A stretch of DNA of 64,000 bases. It comes from Paramecium tetraurelia (Eukaryota > Ciliophora > Oligohymenophorea > Peniculida > Parameciidae). Under the pieces are notes generated by a model that had not been told where the DNA came from, made no database searches, and saw nothing but the letters and a program-made list of their open reading frames with translations. The position numbers and the translations under genes were made by a program. Below, piece by piece: positions 48,250 through 58,658 of this stretch (positions are counted from its first letter, which is position 1; every line of letters starts with the position of its first letter). The stretch covers positions 116,048-180,047 of the forward strand of contig NW_001799642.1 in NCBI RefSeq assembly GCF_000165425.1, written 5' to 3'.

Positions 48250-49158
48250 TCAACCCCTTATTTTTTTATCTTCTGATAACTATTTGAAAACCCCAAATAG
48301 AATAAAACATCCTCCAATGAAACCATTCAAACTCAATATTTTTCTAAAGAGAACATAATCTATAATAATGACATATAAAGTTTAAGAGTAGGTGTAATTG
48401 CATATTTTATCATAAGTGACAATTGTTTGAGCTCTGAATTAAAGAATTTATCCAAAAAGAGTAAAAAAGGCAAATCCAAATATATAGAACCAGTATCCTG
48501 TAAAGTATTCAAATCTACCAATGTATTATTGCCATAGACTTGAAGTTATGATGATCATAATGTGGAAATATGAAGTAACGATTGTTGCCGATACCTCAGA
48601 TCCTATTTATTTCATCGTGATATAGGATAGTGATTGGACTACACTGCAAACTAATATGCTCAAGCATCCAATTATATGCATAAAAGGATCCTCAACGTTA
48701 ATCGTGGGATTTGACACCAAGCCTATTCCTATGATACAAATTAGAGAGTTTATTAGTCTTGACTTGGTGATATGCTCTCTTTTCATGCAGCTGACAATTA
48801 ATTAACTCCATATTGAATTTGTGGAAAAAAGGATTGCTGCTTCAGATAGAGAAATAAAATTCAATCCATAAAAGTATAGCGAGGATCCAATAGCTCCTAG
48901 AAACTATGATTTTATTAAATATTGTGTTTTTAACTTTGGATAATAATTCTGTTATTATTGAAATAGAAAAATAAGAATCAAGGAGGAAATTGATCTAATA
49001 AATAAACTCTGTGGAACTATGCTAAAATGACCATATTTAAAAAATGTTATTTGCACAGCATGAAAAAAATAAGCAACTAGCATGTAAATGATTGCAGCTC
49101 TTAAAGTATTTTTATCTTCCATTTCCTTCAAGTGTCTAGAGATTGTGGATATGAACAT
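48250..49158 (-). CDS. EamA/DMT-superfamily transporter (SLC35-like)
   Basis: About 300 residues with ten alternating hydrophobic segments, no intron needed. N-terminal half: AAIIYMLVAYFFHAVQITFF, LFIRSISSLILIFLF, FLGAIGSSLYFYGLNFISLS, AAILFSTNSIWSQLIVS. C-terminal half repeats the EamA pattern: LINSLICIIGIGLVSNP, GCLSILVCSVVQSLSYITMK, FGFAFFTLFGQILQFRAQ and, near the end, LNGFIGGCFILFGVF. This two-fold layout is typical of drug/metabolite and nucleotide-sugar transporters. Substrate cannot be told. TGA at 48252-48250. Confidence 0.82.
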
Positions 49159-49992
49159 CGTTTGATAAATTAAAAAATATTCTTTTATAAATCTTCGAAT
49201 TATCGTTAATAAATATATTTTACCGGAAACGTGTAATTAATTATCGACATAAGAAAAAGCAATAAATTTCGACAATTTCTTAATTCTTAACTCAATTGTT
49301 AAATTTTTATTAATAAGAAAAAAATAATTATTAATTCAATATTAAAATAAACCAATTATTTAATAATCAATAATTATTATTGTACATGAATAAATCGTTA
49401 TATAGCATATTCCTAATTTTTGGTGTTTTATTTTCTTTAATAAATTCCTCAAAATATTCAGACACTCCATAATTTCGAACTTGCTCATTATTTCTATAAT
49501 CTAACTCTCCACTAAAAATAATCAAGTAATATATTGTTATATTTTTGATTATATATGACTTTTTACCAATTATCTAATTAAATTGATCTTTTATTAAAAA
49601 ATGTTCACATTTAGGGTAAATATAGTATTAGGCTATGCTGTTAATAAAATTTTAGAAGATTGTCTAAATGATAGATTTTTGAATAATATATTAGAATAAA
49701 TAAGATGTAAGGTTATTACCTTTGATAATACAACAATTAATATAAATTTTAAGAACAATATAATAAAAACTATTAATAATAAATTAAGATAGCTTATTGT
49801 ATTTTTAATAATAAAGGAACCAATGCCATTCATAATTCGAAATCATATATTGGGACATTAAGATTGGAATATTTTAGCTTCTTAAATTAAAGACTTTAAA
49901 ATTCAGGAACATTCATAAATGATTCCAATCTAGAATTAAATAGAATAAAATACTTTTCTTTCAGATAAGTATAAATTTAGGATCTACAAAAT
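49159..49992. other. Long intergenic stretch with one possible tiny gene
   Basis: About 830 bp, extremely A/T-rich. It includes the candidate secreted-protein frame at 49386-49586. A plus-strand frame from about 49822 (MPFIIRNHILGHQDW) is open towards the radial spoke gene on the other strand and is probably chance. The RSP3 frame may also extend to 49830 if its last intron is not used. Confidence 0.35.
49386..49586 (+). CDS. Possible small secreted protein or first exon
   Basis: 66 codons with a signal-peptide-like start (MNKSLYSIFLIFGVLFSLIN) followed by SSKYSDTPQFRTCSLFL. The rest becomes Ile/Phe-rich and low in information, then TGA at 49584-49586. Either a small gene or the first exon of a decayed one. 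Base composition favours long chance frames here, so confidence is low. Confidence 0.25.
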
Positions 49993-51939
49993 TCAACTGC
50001 CCTTTCATCATTTACTATTACTTATTCTTAGAATGCATATTAGAATAAACAGTCTACTACTTATCTTTCCCCTTCCTGAATCAATGGCTACTCTCCATCG
50101 TAAATATCTATTGTCTTAGGATCAAAGTCCCATTTTCCAACAGGTTTGACTGGTTCGGCTGATTCTTATTATTATTACAGTTCTGCAGTCTATTGTTGTG
50201 AAGCTTATTGTGAGTCTGGATTGACTGGGTCTTGTTATTATTCTGGTTATTCTTCAACAAAACAAGGAACAAGCAGATTGACTACTGCAGTGACATTTTC
50301 AAGTTAATTTTGTGGTTATTTGAAGATGAGATTAATTTTCTTTCTAGCTTCCACCATTTCTAAATCATGTTAAGTAATTTCTGGTTTTTGATATTCATCC
50401 TCGATTGGTTATTATTCAACTTATTCTGGTTATTATTATTATTACTATTATTAATCTTCTGATTATTAAGGTGGGGCTTAGTCAGATGGTTATTGCTGTT
50501 AGTCTGCTTCTTCTGTTTTTAATTTAACTTCTGCTTTTGGTTTAGGCTCTTTATAATTTACTGATTTAAAATAAATATCAAAGAAGCCATCCAACAATTT
50601 ATTCAATATAGTTTTTCTAATGTTAGGAGCATATTATTATGAAACATAAGATGCCCAAAATGGTGATTAATTTTTGAGTTAATCAATGGTTGCTTATTTT
50701 GAATTTTTCTCGAAAATGTATAAATCTTCTTCCATCTTAGCAAATGCTTCTTAAATTATTTGCTAAAGGGATGAATTTACTGTGATATTGAATGTATTGC
50801 ACTTGTTCATAAGGATATCCATCCAAATAGTTTATACGATTGATTCATCAATTTAATCTAATTAATCTCCAGTTATTAGATCTAATCCTTCTGCTAATAG
50901 TAGAAATAGATCCAAGTGCAAAACCACTCCCTTTTATCCGATTTCTGAGGTGCCTTCCTAGATATTAGCTTGAAATATTGAGTTGAGTGACTCTGCTTTA
51001 GAGAGTGTGAGATTATAGAATGCTCCTCTTTAGACTTCTCTTTTTTCTTTTAATGCTCTTCTTCTTTTGATTTCAGCCTTTCTCTTTTTACGTTCTTCAA
51101 TCTCAATTCTAATTCTTTCCCTCTCATCCAAGATCGCTCTTCTTCTTTGTTGTTCTTAATTATAAAAACTTGAATGTTATTGTGTGATTGGGGTTTGGAC
51201 TTCATCCAAGAGGTGATTGATATTTTGAAGACAATTTTAATTATTTTCACAATTTTATTTTATTCTCTGAATCAGCCATGGCAATGAGTGAACCTTCAAT
51301 TCCAATAAATAATCATTTTTCAGTAATCCCAAATTTTCAAGATCCTTGAGAATTCTGTAATTCACTCCCTTCACTACATTTTTGGATAGAGTTCTAGCTA
51401 TAAATTTTTATTATGACAGTTTCATCTAATCCTGATATAATTTGTGTTACAAGACTCTCCTTTCCTAGGTAAATTATCATTATAATTATATACTCTTTCT
51501 TCCTTTCTTCTAACATAGGCTGCTTCCATTCTCTGAGTTACCATTAATTCAGCATTTCTTTTTTTTTCAAAGGCAGCTTTCTATATCTGCAACTCTTGTC
51601 TCTCTAATTCTTCGATCAACTCCATCCTTGCCTATTCTACCGATTTGCCCACTAAAACTTATAAAACAGGCTCCACCTCTAAAATGTAATCAAACAAATC
51701 AGGCTCATAAGATTCAATCTGTGTTTCCACATCTATTCCCTTCGGTAATGGCTTATATTCCGGAGTTGGCTTGACTATTAAGTTACACATACAGGGCGAT
51801 CAATATAATAATCCGGTCTTATCTTCGATTCATCATCAGGCAGGTCTGTGAGTTCCTCATAAAAATCTTAATCTCGGTATTTGGGGTGAGATACTTGTGG
51901 CTCAGCTTCAAACTAATAAACATTTGCTTATGCTTGCAT
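49993..51939 (-). CDS. RSPH3: Radial spoke protein 3 (axonemal, A-kinase anchoring)
   Basis: Structural base of the T-shaped radial spoke of motile cilia. The RSP3 core is clear: YYIDRP, a 23-nt intron, PTPEYKPLPKGIDVETQIE, DLFDYILEVEPVLQVLVG, KSVEQARMELIEELERQEL, then KKRNAELMVTQRMEAAYVRR. A 29-nt intron follows and the family helices continue (ARTLSKNVVKGVNYRIL, LENLGLLKNDYLLELKVHSL). The last third is a species-type Gln/Pro/Glu extension with long TAA/TAG runs. A 20-nt intron near 50005 gives TGA at 49995-49993; if unspliced the frame runs to 49830. Start 51939. Confidence 0.9.
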
Positions 51940-52475
51940 ATTATTTAAATTAATAACTGATGCATATATATTATCAGAAACAATCATTCCTTCTATTATC
52001 ACTTTTACACTTCCCACATCAAGATCCATCAACTTTCTTCGATCCTCTCATATTTCACAAATACATTATAATCAAAAATCCCATACCTTTAAATATTATA
52101 ATTAATTTTTATCAAAAACATAATATTGACTTTCATGTCTACTTCTCCTCTTCACTCTTCAATCAATCTAGAGTAATACTTTCTCATATTTTATGTATAC
52201 TTCAAATTGCATTCATTAAAATTGCATTTAACTTTTTAACGCAACAAACCCATACATATTTGTGTGGTATGATAATTTAATCATATTTTACAAGAACTTT
52301 AATAATATACATTAAATTTGTAAAATTCGCTTATGAATTTAAATACGTTCAGAACCTATTTCCTACGTTGTATGTGTTCATGAGTAAATATAAAATAAAA
52401 TACTTATAATGATATTATAAATGGAATGAGTTTATTTGATATTCTAATAATTATAATATAGTTTAAAATATTGCT
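51940..52475. other. Divergent intergenic region
   Basis: About 535 bp between the divergent RSP3 and RING-H2 starts. A minus-strand frame near 52010-52130 (MKVNIMFLIKINYNIQ, then DYNVFVKYERIEES) looks mildly protein-like but is short and unsupported. Should hold both promoters. Confidence 0.35.
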
Positions 52476-53112
52476 ATGGACCCTCCTTCATCTAGAAGAC
52501 CTCCCATCTTTGGTCCTCCAAGATAAAATAGATTTGAAGCAAAGTGCAAATATTGCAAGAAATGTACTATTGAGAAATTTTAAAGAATAGGATCCGTAAC
52601 TCCTTTAATGGCATGAAACTCAGTGTTAAAAGTAGCAATAGGGTCCACTCACTTAATTTGTTAATGCTGGAAACTAATTTGTTAATGTGGGAACCTAATT
52701 CATACGAGGATTTAGTTAAGGAGTTTAAAGAAACGTTGAGAGATTAGGAAATGCTATCTCCAATGAAATTCATTAAATGGAGAGGATTTTCAACAATCAA
52801 CCAAATCCCGTAACGATAGATGTTTACTAAGAATAATTCAATAGATTACGCTAAGAAGATAATAATAGATAAGGTGTAGAATAACCGAAAAGTGAGCCTA
52901 ACTTTATCGAATATAATTTTATAAATAAACGCAATTTAACTCCATCTGCTAAGATGTGTTGTATATGCTAAGATGAATATATTGATAATGAGAAGATACT
53001 GATCCTTCAATGTATGCATAGATATCATAAATCATGTCTGAGTGACTGGATTAAGAAAAAGCCAACTTGTCCAATATGTAAAATTAATATATATCAATAA
53101 TATTAACAATGA
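52476..53112 (+). CDS. RING-H2 E3 ubiquitin ligase (RNF126/RNF115-like layout)
   Basis: A C-terminal RING-H2: CCICQDEYIDNEKILILQC, MHRYHKSCLSDWI, TCPIC, with all eight ligands (C3H2C3). An N-terminal Cys cluster (CKYCKKC, then C after a 28-nt intron) resembles the N-terminal zinc ribbon of RNF126/RNF115. Between them are a short repeat (QFVNAGNQFVNVGTQF) and a disordered Asn/Gln-rich linker. About 200 residues. The stop TGA at 53110-53112 overlaps the ATG of the next gene by sequence ATGA. Presumed role: ubiquitin transfer to substrates recruited by its N-terminal part. Confidence 0.85.
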
Positions 53113-54238
53113 AATTAATATTTTTGTTTCTCTTTGCAAGTTGTTTAGTATTGGCTTAAGAGAATGTTGAAACAAGTGGGGATGACACTTTGGATAATAT
53201 AAAGAAATTGGAAGAGCAGGAATCAGATGCAATAAATTCGACTTAGGAATAGAATCCATAAGAAAATTCTGATGAGAAAAACAAAAAAAGTGAAAAGGAA
53301 GAAGATAATTAATCAATAGATAGTGAAGAATTGGCAGACATTATAGATGGTGCAGAAGAAAATATGTTTGAATTGCTCGAAGCATTAAGACCATTATTTG
53401 GGGTAAATTATGCATCTACCAAATATCCTAGCTTAGATTCGGTGACAAAGATAGAGACAGTGATGGATAAGTAATTGATGATCAACCAGAAGCAGAAGAC
53501 AACGATGCTCAAGAGAAGGCTGCAATTTTGGTGGATCCTGTTGAGGATCTCTTAAAAAAGGTTGATGCAGATCCTTTGATGCTTTAATGGGATTAATTAA
53601 TGAATGATTTTGATCCTGAAGATCTACTTACCTTTGAATTACAATCTGGAGCCACAGAGGTATCCACTTTAATGAGTAAGCATAGATTTTGTGCGAGACC
53701 ATCAAGAAGCCAACAACCATAAGAGGGGCATACTTCATCCCTTAATTCAAATTGGATCAGAAGATTGATTTCTATATCAAGACTTCTAATAACACTTTGC
53801 TGTATTCAAAGGAAAGAGTTCAGGAGGGCATCTTTAAAATAGATATTCCAGAAAAAGGAGAATATAAATTCATCTTCATAAACAGAAGAGTATTCTTCAT
53901 TTCTATTGTAGACAAAAGAACCCTTAACAATAACCTTTGCAATTGATGTTCACGATTCTCATTAAGAGTTCCTTAAATTGGCTGATTTGGATCCTCTGGC
54001 TTTCAGAATTGAGAGATTATCCACAGCGATGAGGGTAAATTAAATTAATATGATTAAGGATAATTATTTCTATGACAAAATGGCTGCCTAACAATTTGAG
54101 GGGGGATTAAGAGAGGTTTCGAAAGCTAATGCTAAATTGTTGATTTTCAGTTTGATTGAAGTCATAGGCATAATTGCTATTACAGGATGGTAAGTCTTTT
54201 ACCTTAAAAGAATTTTGAGTAATTAGAGAATCATATGA
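53109..54238 (+). CDS. p24/TMED-family cargo receptor with an acidic N-terminal insertion
   Basis: ER-Golgi membrane protein. Signal peptide MKLIFLFLFASCLVLA. The next ~150 residues are Glu/Asp/Lys/Asn-rich and not part of usual p24 proteins. Then a GOLD-type beta domain (YFIPQFKLDQKIDFYIKTS, IFKIDIPEKGEYKFIFINR, after a 22-nt intron LTITFAIDVHD), a coiled coil, and one C-terminal membrane helix (LLIFSLIEVIGIIAITGWQ) ending with the cytosolic YLKRILSNQRII. This order and the basic tail are p24 hallmarks (usual tail YLKRFFEVRRVV). Three introns of 29, 26 and 22 nt. Start overlaps the RING gene stop; end overlaps the convergent gene by 8 bp. Confidence 0.8.
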
Positions 54239-56833
54239 TTATATAATGTGTTGTATTGAAACTTTAATTTAATAAATATTCCAATTATATACATATTGTT
54301 ATCATCAATTCTAATCCTTTTTGATCGCGTTGCATCTGCTGATAGTAGTTAATTTACTTATCCACATTGTAATGCGGAAAATAATCATCATATGAGTTGA
54401 TCCTCTCAAACTACTCCAAAACATTATTCTCAATAGATATTCCTCTATTATAATTATCTAATTATTCTATTTGATTAGCAACCATAGTTTGATTCTTTCG
54501 TTAATCCCTATTTTTAAACTCAGATGGAACATCAGTTTAAAATCGTTGCAACTACTAAAAGTCATCCCTCTTTAACCCATTTTGATTGAGTCTTTTCTTA
54601 GTATGCAACACACTGTCTTGCACTCTTTATAAGGGATGATTATTAAATGAGGACCCTTGTTGCTCTTCTGTGTGATCAAGTCTTTAAAATTTGGATTGAC
54701 CAGCATCTTTAACTTCATTAACAAAGATCTTTCTACTGCTGATACTACTACTCACTCCCTGTGAAGATGAAAAATAATCTGACTCCATTTTCTTCGATTA
54801 TAAGGTTTGCCCACTATGTGAATAATTGATGTATGGAACTGAGCTTAGTTCCAATTGATTAATGACATTGTTGTTGTTTTAGCTTTGTAAAGAGTTGGAG
54901 GAGGCTAGGATCTTTTAGTAGGATTCCGCTCTCTCATATTCTTTAGAGGCTAGAGATTCAGAGTGGTCCTATACCCGTATTTAGGGTTAAGCAATATACT
55001 TTCTGTGTTTGACACGTGCTTGCTAATTAAATAATTAAAGATAGTTACTCTTCGGAAATCTATAACTCTGTTTTAATCTTTATTTATGATGTAATTCTGA
55101 ATAACTTAGATTTTATTAGGCTTGAAATTAACAACTGGACATTCAGTTATATCATGTTACTTTAAACAACTAAAGCATTAAATGTTTATCAAATGAGATT
55201 GATTTTCAATCAAAAGTGTATCAATAAGCATTCTATATTTTTAGAATTCTCGAGGACATTATCGTATCAGTGATTGAAATTGATTTTAATCTAAAGTAGC
55301 TATTTTAGAATATCCAATGCTTTAGAATTCTATTCCTTATAATTAATTCTTAAAAAAGGCGATATTATTGAAGATCTAAAACGTCTTGGAAATTTTAGTC
55401 AATTTGAATTCTTTATAGGTCGATTAACATTTTTAAACAATTTCAACTTGTCCTTCCAACAGAAAATGAAGACACAGTTTCTAATTAACTATTTTATTCG
55501 GCTCTAAAATGTCTTCCTCTATAATATCGCATATGTCGAGTAAGGTTTAATTAGAGAATGATTAGTGAAATATGGGGATACTTTACAATATCTTGAAGTA
55601 CTTTTCTCGCTTCATCTGCTATTGCAGTTGTGTTGGTAGTGATCTCATATCAAATTTGGCAATTCGATTTTCTTATTGATAATTGATTACAGATTTCAGG
55701 GTTTTGGGAGTATAATTGATATACGAATCCAAAGGTAGGGATTGATGATTTATTATCTACTTGATTTTGTACAGATAGAAAATCAATAGGAGGGTTCTAA
55801 TCAAATAGATGATAAAATAATAACGTTTGATTATGCTGGGATTTAAAAATAGAACTGCAAATATATTTTAAATGTAATTGATGTAATCTTGTTGTTGTTC
55901 TGCTAACATATATATAAGTGTTTAAGCCATCATAGTTACAAAATGAATCTAGATTGTGATTTGAATAACAAAAAGGGGATCATATAAATTTAGATAGCAA
56001 TTCAGATTTTAAGTGAAATCGGTTATTTTGTATATTCTTATTAAGTACAGCAAGTAGAATATTTTCTGGGCTTCTCCTAGGTCCAATAAAAATGCAAAAA
56101 GTGGCAATAGAGTGATCACGTCTGCAAACATACCAGCGATACAAAATTTATTAATTAAAATTTGATAAGCACAATCAAGTAATTAAAAAATAGCCATTAA
56201 ATAATGGAAAATATATTGATTGCAGAGTGTCAATTAATTACATCCCAATTCCATTAATAGTATAGTTAAGTAGAAGACTAAAAAGCATATATAGAAGCCG
56301 TAGATCACTTATTTAGCGATAGAATCTTATTGTATTCTAATGAGAATTTATCGTTTTAAAGGAATGATATATACTGAAGACAAGTCTTGAATGATTTTAA
56401 ATTGCTATTTAGTTAATATTTTATTCGAAAACAAGTTCGATTTTGAGAAGTACAATAATCTTAAGGATGGAGGAGGGGTCCTTGATACATTGAAATTAGA
56501 TTTGCGATACAATTGTTCACAATCATTTGATTTCCTCATCACACTCAATTATTGAGAGTCCTCCTTATTGCTTGGTTCTTCATTAATCAGAAGCATATCT
56601 TTTTGATTATTGAGAGACATCCTATCAGATGCTAACTATACACTGATCTAAGTTAAAGTGGGGGATTTCGGATGGGTAATTTTAAATTAATGGCTTTCAC
56701 TTTATAATTTTCGAGTTTCTTGAGATGGATTGCGCACTCTCATTTATTAAGAGTTAATTTGTGTCATTATTTAAATGATTGGCTTACGAAACGAGTCTTC
56801 GTTTGGAGGAGTGGTTGTTGAATTTTAAATCAT
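54231..56833 (-). CDS. CNBD-containing ion channel-like protein lacking a K+ filter
   Basis: Architecture of ciliate EAG/CNG-type K+ channels: a disordered N-terminus with SRTPPPSLRLLYF, hydrophobic segments (YGFYICFLVFYLTILL; ADVITLLPLFAFLLDLG; KIFYLLYLIRIYKI), a linker SLPTQLQQQMKREKYFKIL, then a CNBD (IPIFHQSFSNQTLLDICDII; LCLHFLLEGQVEIV) and the Cys-His tail CFSCLKQHDITECP. Three introns are proposed: 20 and 19 nt around the pore and 28 nt after KAKTTT. The pore loop region reads FYHLFDQNPPIDFLSVQNQ, with no GYGD-like filter in any frame. About 840 residues. Possibly a regulatory, non-conducting subunit or a decaying paralog. Start 56833. Confidence 0.65.
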
Positions 56834-56941
56834 TAATTATTTTATTGAATCATATTTATCCATCTGTTTATTCAAGAAATTCTTGAATTAGTATGAAAAA
56901 TACTTTTTTGAAGAATTAAAACACCACATTCATAATAACTT

Positions 56942-57187
56942 TCATTAATTAAATGCGTAAATCATATTTTATTTTTCCCTATCAAGCAAGAGTTCAGCAA
57001 ATACATGGTAATATTGTATTATACTTTGATGAAAGGAATTAGTCTTCGTCTGTGAAATATACTTTTTTTAATCTAAATTTATAGTTTTAATCTTACCACA
57101 AATCTTACACCTTTTAGATGAATACCTAAGTAGGAAATTATTCAATAATTTTATTTTACAAATTTTACAAAATGAGCACAAATACAT
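56942..57187 (-). CDS. Small putative zinc-binding protein
   Basis: 81 residues, ATG at 57187. It has two close Cys pairs: CSFCKICK near the start and, 22 residues on, CKICGK, as in zinc ribbons or small RING-like modules. The rest is helical (SQTKTNSFHQSIIQYYHVF, AELLLDREKQN), ending before TGA at 56944-56942. A 34-nt GTAAAA...CTTAG stretch could be an intron and would remove part of the Cys region, so the model is uncertain. No family recognised. Confidence 0.35.
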
Positions 57188-57832
57188 ATTATAATAAAGA
57201 ACTGTTTCAAATATTTCTAATTTTGTAAGTATGAACAAAAACTATAATATTTTGTATCATAATTAATATATTTTATAATACGATATGAAGAAGATATTTA
57301 TATGTATTCAATAGGAAAACAATAATTATACATGTATGGGATTCTTGGATCGATATTCTCTAAAGATATATTTGTATATTTGAAGATGTTTTCGAATTAA
57401 TACTTTAATATTATAATACTATATTATCTGGTATTCGACGCCGATGCAGCCATTAAATGAATTACATCGGGCTTTTTTGAATCCAAATTTCTTTAGCACC
57501 TGTGAGAAATTATTTGATTGATCAACAAACTCAAATATCAGCAACAAGTGCAGTAACAATTATACTGTTTATGCGATTCTTTCATCTCAACCAACTATCG
57601 AAGTGTTGGTTAAGACACATAGAATCTTACGGTTTCGGTTTACTTGTGAAGCACGCGAAATGTATTTACAACAAGATCACGTTAGAACACAGAAAACCTT
57701 AAATTAATTATTTTAATTAATAAAAAAATATCTAATTTATTTGGTTATAAAATGAAAGGGTATCAAATCTATTAAATAGCAGGATCAACTTAATCATATA
57801 ATCATTGAATTGAATATAAAAATTATTTACTT
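57188..57832. other. Intergenic region containing the GC-rich island
   Basis: About 645 bp. The parts outside the island (57188-57423 and 57706-57832) are A/T-rich without visible genes. The island itself is described separately. Confidence 0.4.
57424..57705. ncRNA. GC-rich island with hairpins, candidate structured RNA (strand uncertain)
   Basis: This ~280-bp block is visibly richer in G and C than the surrounding DNA. It holds two clean inverted repeats: CCGATG 57441-57446 with CATCGG 57465-57470 (flanked by ATTC/GAAT at 57433-57436 and 57479-57482), and AACCAAC 57589-57595 with GTTGGTT 57605-57611 around a 9-nt loop. In AT-rich genomes such islands often mark RNA genes. No tRNA, snRNA, SRP or telomerase-RNA signature was recognised. 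Open frames exist on both strands but use almost no TAA/TAG Gln codons on the plus strand, so a protein origin cannot be excluded. Confidence 0.4.
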
Positions 57833-58619
57833 TCAAAAAATCCTTTTTTTAAAAATTTTATTGTATGATTAGCCGAATTTTTGTGGTTGTGGTTTCTCGT
57901 ATCTCCTCTCTTCCAAACTCTCATTCGGATTAGCCCTTTATCCCTCTTGCGACTTCATGATTCTCGACGTAATGCCTCTCCCTGGAGATTTCGATTGCGG
58001 TCTCTAATAACTTTTAGTGGTAGGCCTTTCGATAGAACTATTATGAGTGGCATTGGATGTATTTTAGTAGAAGTTCATTTTGGATTTCCCATACTATTGA
58101 TTGTTTTGACTCATATAATAGGGAGATTTGTAGGAGGATGACCCACGAGTGTATTGTTGAATTTTCGATAGTTATGGTTTTTCAATAAAAGTAGTATTAT
58201 TGATGCCTTTGATACTTGCCTTCCTAGAACTGACTGTTTGCTTTCTGCAAGAGGAAGAATTTGATGGGATTTCTTTATCCTAAGTCAAAAATGTTTGTTT
58301 TCTCAAATGAAGATGACATTAGCAGACGCAACCTGTTGCACAATTTTGTTATATTGCCAAATAATCGCAAATCTCACCCATCACAGCACTAATATAAGGT
58401 TCATTGTATTTTTAGTGTTCCATTTGATTCAATTTCATAAGAGTCTGAAAAATATCACATGAATACCTCTGCCACCACCCTCCTGAACTGCGGCTCATCA
58501 GCCAATTCATTATTATAGAACTTAATTATTCTACGCTATAATATTTTGAGCAAAGTAGTAACGAGTTTGTTATATTAGGCTTCCAACTATCGAGTAGCAA
58601 ATCCTGAATAGACAGACAT
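57833..58619 (-). CDS. Unidentified protein with basic disordered tail
   Basis: About 254 residues; one 22-nt intron (GTATTCATG...TTCAG). The first ~95 residues are helical: SGFATRQLEAQYNKLVTTLL, KILQRRIIKFYNNELADE, PYISAVMGEICDYLAI. A Cys/His cluster follows (CATGCVCQCHLHL), with the metal-binding-like spacing C-x3-C-x1-C-x1-C-x1-H. The rest is Ser/Tyr/Gln/Arg-rich and basic (SKSPGRGITSRIMKSQ). Ends IFKKRIF before TGA at 57835-57833. Function unknown; 39 bp downstream of the next gene on the same strand. Confidence 0.6.
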
Positions 58620-58658
58620 TGAGGATAGAAAATGAAAAAATTACAATATTATTATATT

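Noticed and set aside
49633-49833. Minus-strand hydrophobic frame in the 49.6-49.8 kb gap
   Set aside because: It is Ile/Leu/Asn-rich sequence produced by A/T-rich DNA, without any conserved pattern or start context.
54800-55142. Separate gene starting MSSCQFQAQQ on the minus strand
   Set aside because: A 28-nt intron after KAKTTT joins the CNBD protein to the downstream frame, so this start is an alternate-frame shadow.
56360-56400. 38-nt intron in the channel-like gene (GTATATATC...ATTAG)
   Set aside because: The unspliced frame gives a better membrane segment series (YGFYICFLVFYLTILL and on), and 38 nt is longer than the other introns here.
57421-57490. tRNA or bacterial-type terminator at the GC-rich hairpin
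   Set aside because: No tRNA arms or T-loop sequence; a stem followed by T's has no meaning as a terminator in a nuclear genome.
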